This document shows positions 12,079 through 22,964 of a DNA stretch of 64,000 bases, piece after piece. The notes beneath the pieces are model-generated. The model saw only the letters and a list, made by a program, of their open reading frames with translations, did not search any database and was not told the DNA's origin. Source of the DNA: Schistocerca nitens (taxonomy: Eukaryota; Arthropoda; Insecta; Orthoptera; Acrididae). The translations under genes and the position numbers were made by a program. The DNA lies in NCBI RefSeq assembly GCF_023898315.1, contig NC_064622.1, positions 270,621,503-270,685,502 of the forward strand, written 5' to 3'. Numbering within the stretch: the first letter of the stretch is position 1; the number at the start of each line of letters is the position of its first letter.

Positions 12079-12945
12079 TGAGAGTCGGAACTTTAATAGA
12101 GGCAACTATTTATTTACAGCTCGTACAAAACAGATACGTGTTTCAAAGTTTTACTGACCTTCAAAGTAGTCACTAGCATTGTGTATAACCCGTTGCCAGC
12201 GATGTGGAAGTCGTAGGATACTCTTAGCAGTGCCAGTTGTATTGACAGTATGAGTGGCGTGGTGTATTGCCCAACGAATTTGCAGCAGTTCTGAAGCGAA
12301 GTGTTTCCAACAGTTTAGAAATTGAGTTGAACTCACGAGGGCTTAAGTTAGGGGAATGTAGTAGCCGGTATAGCACTTAGCAGTTCCATCAGTCAAACAA
12401 ATCAGTAACAGAATGCACTGTACGTGCTTGAGCATTTTCCTGCAAAATGATTGTCAGGTCCTGCAGAAAGTGCCATCATCTCTGTCTCTAAGCTTGTCAT
12501 AGGTCGTGTTCCAAAAATGAACAGCATAGAGACAGAAGTGATAACACTTTCTGCAGGATCTGACCATCATTTTGCAGGAAAATGCTCAAGCACATACAGA
12601 GCAAGCTGTTACTGATTTGTCTGACTGATGGGGCTGCTAAGTGCTATACCAACTACTGCACTCCCCTGACTTAAGCCCTCTTGAGTTCAACTCCATTTCT
12701 AAACTGAAGGAAACACTTCACGGCACTCGCTTCAGAACTGCTACAAATTCGTTGGTCAACAGACCGTGCTGCTTGAACTGTCAACACAACTGGCACTGCT
12801 AAGAGTATCCTGTGACTTCCAAATTGCTGGCAATGGGTTATACACAATGCTAGTGACTACTTTGAAGGTCAGTAAAACTTTGAAACATGCATATTTCATG
12901 TGAGTTGCAAATAAATAGTTGCCACTACTAAAGTTCCAACCCTCA
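12079..12945. mobile_element. Palindromic mariner relic (two 3' ends head to head)
   Basis: Inverted repeat of 867 bp flanked by TA (12077-12078 and 12946-12947). The left arm is 12079-12490, the right arm 12526-12945, with a spacer of about 35 bp. The termini read TGAGAGTCGGAACTTTAATA on the left and the reverse complement of TGAGGGTTGGAACTTTAGTA on the right. Each arm contains the C-terminal coding end of a mariner transposase: the minus strand of the left arm ends PHRWQRVIHNASDYFEGQ at 12151-12336, and the right arm is the same in plus orientation. No catalytic region is left. This is a non-autonomous, foldback-type derivative that could have been moved by a related transposase. Confidence 0.88.
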
Positions 12946-13064
12946 TACATGGTAAGTACAATTACAGTACCTGCAGAAGTCTTCGAAACTCTCTCCAAGA
13001 AGGTGCAAAAAAACTATATCTTCACGTTACAATGTGATACTAATATAAGTGTCTCACTCACTCA

Positions 13065-13076
13065 CCCCCCCCCCCC
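13065..13076. repeat. Poly-C run in a pyrimidine-rich stretch
   Basis: Twelve C residues followed by further CT-rich sequence up to about 13150. Confidence 0.9.
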
Positions 13077-13449
13077 TCCCCCTTTCCACTCTTACTTACA
13101 CATCCCTATACAACTACACTGTGTAATCAGCTGCCACAATGTTGCTGCTCACTACTCCCCCCTTGCATTCATCCTAGTGTTCTGACAACTGATATCACTA
13201 TTTCACCCTCCCTCCTCCTCCAAACTTAAATTAAACCTTTATTGTCAAAGCTTTACTTGCAAATGTAAGACAGCCCTTGTATTAAGCTATTACACAACGT
13301 AAAAACATTGATCTCAAAAAAATAATTGTTTCACCTGTATATATAAGATGATATTGTATTTTTCGAATGACTCATTTGGGGGAAACAACTCACCTTATTC
13401 TTAGATAAATATGGTGAATCATTCAATATATTTTATGTGACTAACATTT

Positions 13450-14535
13450 CAACAAAATTTAATAAATACTGCAACGGAAACACACCAAATGCTTCATTCA
13501 GGAGGCTTTCCAGGACGCTATGAGCCGCACACAGGTTTTCGAGTCGTTTGGGTGCTTTAAACATGGTGAGATGTGTGTTGAAGACCAAGCTCATTCTGGA
13601 CGCCCTTCAACATCGCGACATGAAACATTGAAAAGGTCCGTCAAAAGATCAATGAGGATCGTTGCTAAATGATCGACCAAATTTCAGCAAAGATAGGAAT
13701 CAGTTGGAGCTCGTGCCAGCGGATTTTGAGTGAGGATTTGCACACGAGACGTGTTGCTGCTAAATTTGTTCCGTGCCTTCTCACACAGGAGCAAAAAACC
13801 ATCCACATGAATGTGTGTCAGGACTTGAAAACAGCGATTGCATGTGATCCAAACTTCTTGAACAAAGTCATTACAGGGGATGAGAGTTGGTGTTACAGCT
13901 ATGACCCAGAAACCAAGCAAGTGTCAAGCCAGTGCAAGACTCCCAATTCTCCCAGACCAAAAAAGCAAGGCAAGTGAGGTCAAATGTAAAGACGATGATC
14001 ATTGTCTTTTTTGATGTTCGTGGAACTGTACATCGAGAATTCGTACCCCCTGGCCAGACTGTTAACCAGCACTTTTACTTGGGTTTTTTAAGGTGTCTGC
14101 AAGAGGATGTGAGGAGGAAACGCCCGGAACTTTGGCGATCAGGTGACTTGTTTCTGCATCACGACAACACTCCGGCACACATGGCCTTACGAGTGACCCA
14201 CTATTTGGCATCTCAGAGCTGGTCTGTTGTTCCCCACGCTCCGTATTTGCCGGACCTAGCCCCATGTGACTTTTTCCTATTTCCACGAATGAAAAAAACA
14301 TGGAAAGGGGAGTGTTATGACGATGTGGAGGTGGTAAAAACAGCTTCACAAAGGGCACTGGACAATATCAAACTTGAAGAGTCCCAAACATGCTTCCAAC
14401 AATGGGAAAGGAGACTTGACAAGTGCATCGCATGTAATGGAGAGTATTTTGAAGGTGACTGAAGTAATTTTGTAAAAAGGTTCACCAATAAATTTTTTTA
14501 TGACAACAATCCGGTTTCTTTTGGGTCCCCCCTCG
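13450..14535 (+). mobile_element. Mariner 2, 5'-damaged
   Basis: Plus-strand mariner. The 3' terminal repeat ends TCTTTTGGGTCCCCCCTCG at 14535, followed by TA. No matching inverted repeat was found on the left, so the 5' end is lost or badly decayed and the left limit is approximate. Confidence 0.8.
13475..14463 (+). pseudogene. Mariner 2 transposase, stops and frameshift
   Basis: Mariner transposase remains. The N-terminal helix-turn-helix region reads DAMSRTQVFESF and SGRPSTSR, then NIEKVRQKINEDR. A second helix region reads DQISAKIGISWSSCQRIL. Catalytic blocks are VITGDESW, FLHHDNTPAH and YLPDLAPCDFFLFPRMK, with 34 residues between the last two aspartates (D,D34D). In-frame stops lie near 13620 (TGA) and at 13666-13668 (TAA). 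A frameshift in the A-run at 13959-13964 separates the frame of 13669-13977 from that of 13932-14462. The C-terminus is CNGEYFEGD. It differs in sequence from the other mariners in the window, so it is a separate lineage. Confidence 0.9.
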
Positions 14536-14539
14536 TATT

Positions 14540-14651
14540 CTGCTCCACACCTATCTATGCAATATTCTAGTTCACCCTTATATCGTACCTACCCACACAC
14601 CTTGTCACGTGGGTCATACCACTGTGGAACATCCAGCTGCAGGATCTATAT

Positions 14652-14712
<61 letters not shown>

Positions 14713-14960
14713 CATATCCTCCTCATGTCCTGTCACAGGCTTATCCTACCTCGTCAGAGCCAGCATTTTACGTGGGTATGACCACCCAAATGAATGGCCA
14801 TCGCTACAGTAACCAGGTCTATTTCAATGGTTGCTGTGCAACTTATGACATCTGGATTTCTCCAATAACAGCTTCTTTAAATTACGTACATTTGAGTTTT
14901 CCTTAAAACACATCATTCAGTCCCATAATACTCTTCTGGTATTGCATATCATTCCAAAAG
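14540..14960 (+). mobile_element. Penelope-like GIY-YIG fragment with internal (CA)n
   Basis: Decayed plus-strand sequence. After a CA microsatellite at 14655-14709 it reads, across frames, FYVGMTTQMNGHRYS and YFNGCCATYDIWIS. These match the YIGMT, MNGHR and FNGCF blocks of the GIY-YIG endonuclease remnants at 50524-51410. GIY-YIG endonucleases are the C-terminal domain of many Penelope-like retroelements. Short frames and the inserted microsatellite show it is a dead fragment. Confidence 0.6.
14655..14709. repeat. (AC)n microsatellite
   Basis: About 27 uninterrupted AC units within the Penelope-like fragment. Confidence 0.97.
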
Positions 14961-15484
14961 AGTGATGTGTAGTGTTACCTCTATCTTAGCAATGAATGAT
15001 ACTCCAGAACTATACAAAGACATCATTTAATACTCAGAAGAGTGTGACTGTTATGCATTTACTTACAGGTGGTAAATACCCTGGAGGGGTAATGTGTATC
15101 TTCAGAGTTGAACAACAACTGTGTTTACTATGCAAGTGGCAGTATCTACACAGTTCATGAATCATGGACCCCAGGTAGGGGAACAACACTGGCCCTGGAG
15201 CACGAGCTAAAGATGACAATAGGGAAAGCAACTAAAGCAAACAAAAGAATTTGAAATGTGTACTCATTCTATGGAATATCCAGGATGGATGTAACAATCT
15301 TAAGAAGAGGATAGTTTCTACTCAGCGTCTCCATTATATGATGAATAGCAACTATCCTTTTCATAATACTGATTCTATGGTTGTATTTTGAACTGTCAAC
15401 TCAATATTTACACTGAGACTGAGAGTTAATCAATTATTGTAATGTTCAATGTAAAGCAATGTTTAACATGAAGAGTTACTGTAC

Positions 15485-15720
15485 TTTAGAGTAAGAATAT
15501 ATGGCACATAATCTGAGAAGTGTCTTATTTAATTATGGAATTGGATATTGTACTAAATTCTTGGCTTGCAGTATTTACTGCTGAATCTGAAGATAAAATT
15601 GAGCTTCATCCATGGTCAAGCATAAAGATGAGCTTCAGTCATATTCAGAATCACTACTCAAGAGAAAAGCCATACTTATACAAAACTAACAATTAACATT
15701 GGGTACATTATATTTTGGCA
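15485..15720. repeat. Unclassified interspersed repeat, copy 1
   Basis: About 230 bp alignable with 41975-42200 in the same orientation. Shared blocks include CTGAGAAGTG, AAGCATAAAGATGAGCTT and AAGAGAAAAGC, with gaps and substitutions elsewhere. No coding potential, terminal inverted repeat or tRNA box seen. Both copies lie a few hundred bases upstream of LINE-type sequence on the plus strand (15900 and 42370). Confidence 0.65.
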
Positions 15721-16282
15721 CCCTAATGAAAGGACATAGAACAATCACTGCTGGAAGTGAATTAAACTCATGAATAAAAATAGTAATAGCCAGAAAATAG
15801 AAGATCTGGGAATTTTAGTTGAAGATTTATCCAGAATTTTTACTGTTGTCATGGACAATTGAGTCAATTCGAGAATATTATGAAAACTGCAGAAGTAATT
15901 ACAAGCACTACAAATGAAGAAATTTGATTAGTAGTAGTTTCAGAGTGGGGTGTAGGAATGAAAGAGGAAGCCACCTGGTACAATTTTGTACATAAAATAA
16001 TTTAATCATTAATAACTCCTGGTTTAAGAATCATGAAAGAAGGTTGTATGTGGCAGTGACCTGGAGACACAAGAGGGTTTCAGACTGATTATACATGGAG
16101 AAGAAAAATTTGCGCACTCTGACTTCACAGCATGATTTCTCACACTGGCAATACAAAAACGTCTGTCAGAAAATTTCGTCCTGAGCATATTTTGGGCAGT
16201 AAATGGACATTAAAGATTGGCAATCTGGCAACACTGTAATCATGTGTGCAGTAACTACCTCTGGCACGATATAGCAGGAGTG

Positions 16283-16350
16283 CTGTGCAGTTGGTGCAGT
16301 GGATAGCATTTTGAGTCACAATGCAGGAGGTCGAGGGTTCAATTCTGGAT
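16283..16350 (+). repeat. tRNA-like sequence, left arm
   Basis: Contains an A-box-like TTGGTGCAGTGGATAGCA, a possible anticodon-like hairpin GCATT...AATGC, and a B-box-like GAGGGTTCAATTCTGG, spaced as in a tRNA. The acceptor stem is not convincing, so this is not a working tRNA gene. It is more likely a tRNA-derived core embedded in the element. Confidence 0.6.
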
Positions 16351-16974
16351 AGAGGTTTATTTGGTTTTATTTGCTAAAAGTAGTCTGCATGGTACAGTAT
16401 CTGGCAACTGAATCATCATACAGCGACTACAGTGGCTCTTCTACAAAACATTTGCAGATATGTACTACAAACACAGGAATGGAAATACAACTGGTTTCAT
16501 TGGTCAAGCTTTAAAGAAACCTCTTGCATGTCGTGGACGCGAATTGTTTCATACCAGTGCATCTACTAGATTCCAACCTTTTTTGGGTGCACCTTCCCCC
16601 AATGGTCCCATCGATTAATTATTACTGCCAAATTCAGGTCTACCACATTTCATTAGGGCATTATGTCACCAGTACGTCGAGCAATGTGCTTTGCAAATAA
16701 TTTCCATGGGACCACGAGGGAAGGGTACACAGAAAACAGATTTGGAAAACCTGTAGATGAAGTGGTGCGAAACAATTGCTCCCACAATGTGCAAAAGGCT
16801 TCTTTAAAAGCTGACCAATGAAAACAATTGTACTTCCAGTACTGTGTTCATTGTACACGATTGCAAATGTTCTGTAGAAGACCCACTGTAATCACTATAT
16901 GACGACTAAGATGCCAGGTACCATACCACGCAGACTACTTTTATCAAATAATAAAAGACTAAGCCTTGACCCAG

Positions 16975-17045
16975 AAACGAACACTCAACCCCCTGCATGC
17001 TAACCCAACACCCTATCAACTGCACCAAATGCGTAGCACTGCTGT
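16975..17045 (-). repeat. tRNA-like sequence, right arm
   Basis: Minus-strand counterpart of the left-arm tRNA-like core: TTTGGTGCAGTTGATAGGGTG, then GGGGTTGAGTGTTCGTTTCTGG. The boxes are more decayed than in the left arm. Confidence 0.55.
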
Positions 17046-17622
17046 TTCTACAGTCAGAAGTAGTTACTGTACATGTGATTACAGTGTTGCCAGATTGCCA
17101 ATCTCTAATGTCCAATTTTGAAACAGATTTTTTGTAGTGCCAGTATGTCACGAGTCGTTCTGCGAAGTCCAAGTGCACAAATTTTTCTTCACCCTGTATA
17201 GTGGTAACACATTTCCAGTAGCAGATGTGGAGTCTGATCACAATTTATTGGTTATGAATTGTAAATTAAAGTAATGAAATTGCAAAAAGGTAGGAAATTA
17301 AGTGGGGAACGGGACCTGGATAGGTTGAAAGAACCAGAGGTTTTTGTGAGTTCCAGAGAGAGCGCTAGGCAATGGTTGACAAGAATTGGTGAAAGGAATG
17401 CAGTAGAAGAAGAATGGGTACCTTTAAGAGATGAAATAGTGAGGGCAGTAGAGGATCAAACAGGTAAAAAGACAAGGATAACACAGGAGAGAATGAATTT
17501 CATTGATGAAAGGATAAAATATAAAAATGTAGCAGGCCAAACAGAATACAAATATCTAATAAATGAGATTGACAGGGAGTGCAAAACGGCTAAGCAGTAA
17601 TGGCTCAAGGACAAGTGTAAGG

Positions 17623-17735
17623 TTGGTTGGTTGTTTGGGGGAAGAGACCAAACAGCGAGGTTATCGGTCTAAGGTTGGTTGGTTGGTTGGTTTAAAAGAG
17701 GGGGAAAGGGACCAAATTATGAGGTCATTGGTCCC
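17623..17735 (-). repeat. Doubled 3' tail of the LINE C insertion
   Basis: Two consecutive, related blocks, each ending on the minus strand in repeated CCAACC units. The outer block reads AACCTCGCTGTTTGGTCTCT then CCCCCAAAC. The inner block reads ATGACCTCATAATTTGGTCC then CTTTTAAACC. The outer block closely resembles the 3' end of the SINE at 33305-33500 (ATGACCTCGCTGTCTGGTCT). Possible explanations are a template jump during reverse transcription or a second small insertion. Confidence 0.65.
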
Positions 17736-18432
17736 TTCTTCTTAATAAAACAATGCCACAAGTGTGAGAATAAAACAGACGAGACATATAACACAAAACA
17801 GAGATAAAGGAAAGACCACAAGAATGAAGGAAAGGCAACGAACACTAAAAGGAACAAAAGGACAAGAAAACAAGAGAGAGATGCAAGAAACAGTTAGAAC
17901 AGAGTAAAAACAAGGAAGCTGGCCAACCACGAAAATAAAAAGGAAAAGCCAGCCGCCTTGCAGCACATTAAAACCTCCACCCTAAAAGCACTAGGGTGGA
18001 GGACACAGAGGGACAAAGGACATGCCCTAAAACTCAGATCGAATAATAAAACCCACCCTCACGGATGAAATGTAAAACCAAATCAGCCAATAAGCCGTTG
18101 TCTGCTAAAATCAATGATAAAGAGTCTGGCAACCAAAGATGAAGTCACAGGGCAGCCAAAGAATGACAGAGCAGAAGAATATGGGTCATTGTCAACCGGG
18201 CACTCCACCGACACTCAGGAGGGTCTTCATGGCGCAGGAGGTAGCCGTGGGTCACCCAGGCATGGCCAATGTGGAGGCGGCGGAGAACCATGGAGTCCTG
18301 CAAGAAGCCCTCATCGAGGACTTCCACACATTCGTGGTCCCCTTAATGGCTTGTAGTTTGTTGTGCATACTGAGATTTTGCCATCCTGTCTTCCAAAGCT
18401 GATAAACTTTGCGGCGTAGTAACAAACACAGG

Positions 18433-21400
18433 TCAGTTGCAGGGATGACCATCTCCAGAAGTGGTCAGCCTGTCAGCAAGTTCATTTCCTGGGATTCCGA
18501 CGTGACCATCGCTCCAGACGAACACCAATGAACGACTGGACCGTTCCAGCGCATAGATGGACTCCTGGATGGACACTACCAAAGGATGATGAGGGTAGCA
18601 CTGGTTGACAGTTTTCAGGCTGCTCAAGGAGTCAGTACATAAAAGAAAAGACTCCCCAGGGCATGAACGGAGATACTGAAGTGCACGAGAAATGACCACC
18701 AGCTCTGCAGTGAATACACTGCATCCATCGAGTAAGCAATGTTCAATATGGCCGCCGTGAATGTAGGCAAAGCCAACACGATCATCAGCCATCGAGCCGT
18801 TGGTGTAAACCACTTCAGGGCCCCGGAACACATCAAGAATCAAGAGGAAGTGACAGCGGATAGCCGAAGGGTTAATGGAGTTCTTAGGACCATGTGAAAG
18901 GTCCAGACGAAGCTGCAGCCGAGGCATACACCATGGAGGCATACGTGAACGGACCACAAGTAGAGGTGGTGAAGGGAAGGACTCCATTTCAGAGAGAAGG
19001 GACCGCACGCAAACCGCAATCGTTAGCCGTGACCTGGGCTGCCGATGCGGTTGATGGACAGCCATGGGCAGGAAAAGGAGACGGTAATTCAGATGCTCAG
19101 GAGAACTACGAATGTGTGCTACATAACTGGCGAGCAGTTGTGCACCTCTGTTTTGCAATGGAGGGACCCCAGCCTCCACCAGTACGCTGATCACCAGACT
19201 CGTCCTAAAAGCTCCTATCGCCAGTCGAACCCCACAGTGGTGTACAGGGTTGAGTAAATGCAACGCTAAGGGCACTGCTGAACCATAAACCACACTCCCA
19301 TAGTCAATTCGGGATTGGACAAAGGCTCTGTAGAGCTGCAGTAGTGTAGAGTGATCTGCACCCCAATTTGTGTTGCTCAGGCAACGAAGGGCATTGAGGT
19401 GCTGTCAGCACTTCTGCTTAAGCTGACGAAGACGAGGAAGCCAAGTCAATTGAGCATTGAAAACCAGCCCTAAGAAATGATATGTCTCCACTGCAGTGAG
19501 TGGATCGTCATGAAGATGAAGATGAACAGTATGACGCTGACAGAAGTGCATAACATATGACTTTAAGGCTGAAAACTGGAAGCCATGGGCTAGACCCCAT
19601 GACTGCACCTTGTGAATGGCTTCCTGTACGCGATTCTCAGCAACACCACTACTGGACCAACAGTACGAAATGCAGAAGTCGTCGGCATACAGAGAAGGTG
19701 AGATGGAGGGCCCGACAGCTGCTGCTCGACCGTTAATGGCCACTAAAAATAGACACACTCAATACAAAGCCCTGTGGGACACCACTCTCCTGGATAAGGA
19801 TGGAACTATGGGAATCACCAACTTGGACACGGGAAGTAAGGAGCGATGGGAAGATTTGGATAAAAATCGGGGGCGGGCCCCAGAGACCCCACTCATACAA
19901 TGTGGCAAGTAAATGTTGTTGCCAGGTTGTGTTGTATGCTTTACATAAGTAAAAAAAGATGGCAACCAGGTGTTGCCATCTGGAAAAGGCTGCCCGGATA
20001 GCAGACTTGAGGGACACAAGATTATCAGTGGTAGAGCGACCCTGGCGGAAGCTGCCCTGACATGGAGCCAGTAGGCCAAGTTACTCCAGGACTCAACCCA
20101 ACCGCCAACATACCATACGTTCCAGCAGCTTACAAAGAACATTCGTGAGGCTGATGGGCCGATAGCTATCCACATCAAGTGGGTTTTTACCGGGTTTGAG
20201 CACTGGAATGATGGTGTTCTTCCGCCATTGCGATGGAAAGATGCCATCGCACCAGATCCAGTTGAAGACGAGGAGATGTCGCTTATAGTCAGATGAGAGA
20301 TGTTTAATCATCTGGCTGTGGATCCAATCAGGCCCAGGAGCTGTGTTGGGGCAAAGTGCAAGGGCACTGAGGAGCTCCCACTCTGTAAATGGGGCGTTAT
20401 AGGATTCACTGTGGCATGTAGTGAATGAGAGGATGTTCCCTTCTAGCTGCCGTTTGAGAGTGCGAAAGGCTGGAGGGTAATTCTCTGATGCAGAGGCTTG
20501 AGCAAATTGCTCAGCAAAGTGCTCGGCAATCGCGTTTGTAGATAACATGCCATTTATGGTAACACCGGGAGTGCCTGCTGGGGTTTGGTACTTGAAAAGA
20601 AGTTTGATCTTTGCCCAGACTTGGGAAACTGGTGTATGGCACCCAATGGTCGAGACATATCTCTCCAACACTCCTGCTTCTGTCATTTGATAAGTTGGCG
20701 AATGCAGGCACGGAGCCATTTAAAGGCTATGAGGTGCTCCAGGATAGGGTGCCGCTTATGCTGCTGTAGAGCTCTTCGATGCTCCTTAATTGCTTCAGTG
20801 ACTTCTGGCGACCACCAAGGGACTGCCTTACGCCCCACGTCACCCTACAGAGTAAGGGATCGTGTTTTCTGCCACAGAAACAATTGTTGTTGTCACCTGC
20901 TCCACCATCACATTGATGGTACCATGTGGGGGAGATTCAACGGTGACAGCAGAGGTGAAAGTTTCCCAGTCCGCCTTGTTTAATGCCCATCTGGGCAGGC
21001 ATCTGTGGGCCTGACGCTGGGGCAGTGACAGGAAGATGGGGAAGTGGTCACTACCATACAGGTCGTCATGTGCTCTCCAGTGGATAGATGGGAGAAGTCC
21101 TGGGCTGCAAATTGATAGATCAATGGCCGAGTAACTACCATGAGCCACACTGAAATGTGTGGTGGCCCCAGTATTTAAAGAGGCAGAGGTCGAACTGAGA
21201 CAGTTAAGTTTCAACATCTCTGCCTTGGCCAGCAAGCACAGTGCCACCCCACTAGGGGTTATGGGCATTAAAATCTCCCAAAAGTAGGAAAGGTTTATGG
21301 AGTTGATCAATCAGTGCAGCTAATACATTCAGGGGTACTGCACCATCTGGAGGAAGATATACATTGCAGACAGTTATTTCCTGCGTCATACTTATTCTGG

Positions 21401-21590
21401 CAGCCACAGCTTCAAGAGGGGTTTGAAGGGGGCACAGGTTCCCTACAGACTGAGTTTAGGACATAAATGCAAACTCCACCTGACACTCGATTACAGTCGC
21501 TAAGGTTCCTGTAGTATCCCTTATGGCCATGGAGGGCAGGGGTCCGCATTGCCGGAAACCAGGCAATGCAGATAGCAGGTGTAAAGCTTA
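18433..21590 (-). pseudogene. LINE C ORF2: endonuclease, reverse transcriptase, RNase H
   Basis: Broken polyprotein of an RNase-H-bearing LINE. The endonuclease domain at about 21590-20900 has GHKGYYRNLSDCNRVSGG, LLLGDFNAHN (across frames) and YGSDHFPIFLSL. The reverse transcriptase at about 20720-19300 has [49 protein letters not shown], and catalytic SLYADDFCISY at about 19690. RNase H at 18433-18860 has VYTNGSMADDRVG, ELVVISRALQYL, CTDSLSSL and HVGIPGNELAD. The first RNase H acidic residue, normally Asp in TDGS, is Asn here. Frames change repeatedly, so only segments are open. Confidence 0.88.
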
Positions 21591-21699
21591 ACAGTTGCCG
21601 TAGCTCACCCAGGCAGTGAAAAAAACTGCCACAATTCCACTAGAGGATGACATCATCGTGAGACTGGTAAGGCATAGAACATTCAATGAGGTAGTTTAC

Positions 21700-22300
21700 A
21701 CCTCAGAGTCACCTGTTGCCAACGACTCACTGTGTGAGCAGTCTATTTCCATTGTGTCTGAGGGTCTGGTGAGATCCTCAGCGGGCACCAAAATCTCCAC
21801 CCCATCCTCAGATGCAGAGCTTGTAGGTAGCGGTGGTGTGGGTGCCACCACTACTTCCTTGGTCTTAGGTTGTGTTTTTTATTTCTCTCACTGCTCCTTG
21901 GGTTTCCCTGGCTGGGAGGACTTCACTGGCTTAGTCTCCAGGACTGAGGATGAGTGTGAAGCCCTATGACCAGCTGCTTTTGGGTTCTTCAGCCGCTGGA
22001 GGGTGTCATCTTTCCCACTAGCAGAAACCTGGGAAGGGAGCGACCCACAGGACCCCTTCCTAGAGAGAAGCCGAAGAAGACATGCTTCTCCGGCTACGTG
22101 GCGGCCCCACCACAACGGACTGGCTACCGTGCTGGATATCAGGTGCAAAGAAGTCCATCTTTATCATCGATGCAGGAAGCGACACTGCATAGTGCATAGT
22201 GAAAAATGCATGCTTGCCCAAGAGATGGAGAATGGGTGGGACTGCAATGCGACGACAATAAAGTGGTCTATAAATCTCAATGCACAATGGACACAATGAA
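21700..22300 (-). pseudogene. LINE C ORF1 (gag-like) remnant
   Basis: Decayed first ORF upstream of the endonuclease. Its C-terminal part reads TKEVVVAPTPPLPTSSASED, then TMEIDCSHSESLATGDSEV before a stop near 21700. This proline/serine-rich acidic tail is common in gag-like proteins of I/R1-group LINEs. No zinc knuckle could be read here. The start is uncertain. Confidence 0.5.
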
Positions 22301-22964
22301 CCATGTAAGGCGCCCTTCCCCAGTTGGCTTGCTCTTCATGAGAATTTTGAAAAATAGAGGCCAAACCTACAGAGGACGATCACATGAAGGCCGAAACATG
22401 TGAAACTCCTTTTAGTCGCCTCTTACGACAGGCAGGAATACCTCAGGCCTATTCTTACCCGTGGACCCACAGGGGGCAAGTGTAAGGATTCAGAAGTATA
22501 TTTCACTAGGGGACAGACCGATATCGCCTATAGGATAATTAAAGATGCTTCTGAAGAGAAGATACACAACTGTGACAATATCAAGAGCTCATATGGAAAA
22601 CCAGTTCCAAGCAAAGAAGGAAAAAATGGAAGGAGAATATAGAGGGTCTATACAAGGTAGATGACCTCAAAGGCAGTACTACAGAAATGGAAGAGGATAA
22701 AGATGAAATGACATGGGAAATACAATACTGTGAGAAGAATTTGACAGAGCACTGAAAGACCTAAGTCAAAACAAGGCTCTCGGAGTAGGCAACATTCCAT
22801 AAGAACTATCAACATTTTCGGGAGAGCTAGCCATGAAAAAACTCTTCCAGCTGGTGAGACAGGCGAAATACTTTCAAGAATATGATAATTCCAATTACAA
22901 AGAAAGCAGATGCTGACAGGTGTTAATATTACTGAACTATCAATTTAATTAGTCATGGTTGCAA

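Larger units (their letters stand above)
16094..17196. mobile_element. Foldback element with tRNA-like cores in both arms
   Basis: Long inverted repeat of about 1.1 kb inserted at a TA inside LINE A: the LINE reads GATTATA before it and TATAGTGGTAA after it, versus GATTATATAATGGTAA in LINE A copy 1. The arms are about 16094-16612 and 16705-17196 around a loop of about 90 bp. The outer ends read CATGGAGAAGAAAAATTTG and, on the other strand, CAGGGTGAAGAAAAATTTG. The arms match over their whole length at a level I judge around three quarters. The element has TA target duplication and terminal inverted repeats, so a Tc1/mariner-type transposase may have moved it. No transposase code is present. 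Confidence 0.82.
17623..22476 (-). mobile_element. LINE family C (I/R1-like with RNase H), near full length, 4.9 kb
   Basis: Minus-strand non-LTR retrotransposon inserted into LINE A copy 2. The 11-bp target-site duplication CAAGTGTAAGG is at 17612-17622 and 22477-22487. The order on the minus strand is leader (CCCCCTGTGGGTCCACGGG at the 5' end), a decayed ORF1, endonuclease, reverse transcriptase, RNase H, and an untranslated 3' end. The 3' part holds two similar tail blocks (see the separate entry). Stops and frameshifts are scattered throughout, so it is inactive. Confidence 0.9.

Noticed and set aside
16283-16350. Functional tRNA gene
   Set aside because: A and B boxes are tRNA-like but the acceptor stem is not formed and the anticodon loop has the wrong size.
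16661-16858. Minus-strand frame reading GSTIVFIGQ, similar to the PISD self-cleavage motif
   Set aside because: It lies inside the foldback element, upstream of the preceding PISD exon in gene order, and the flanking residues do not match the family.
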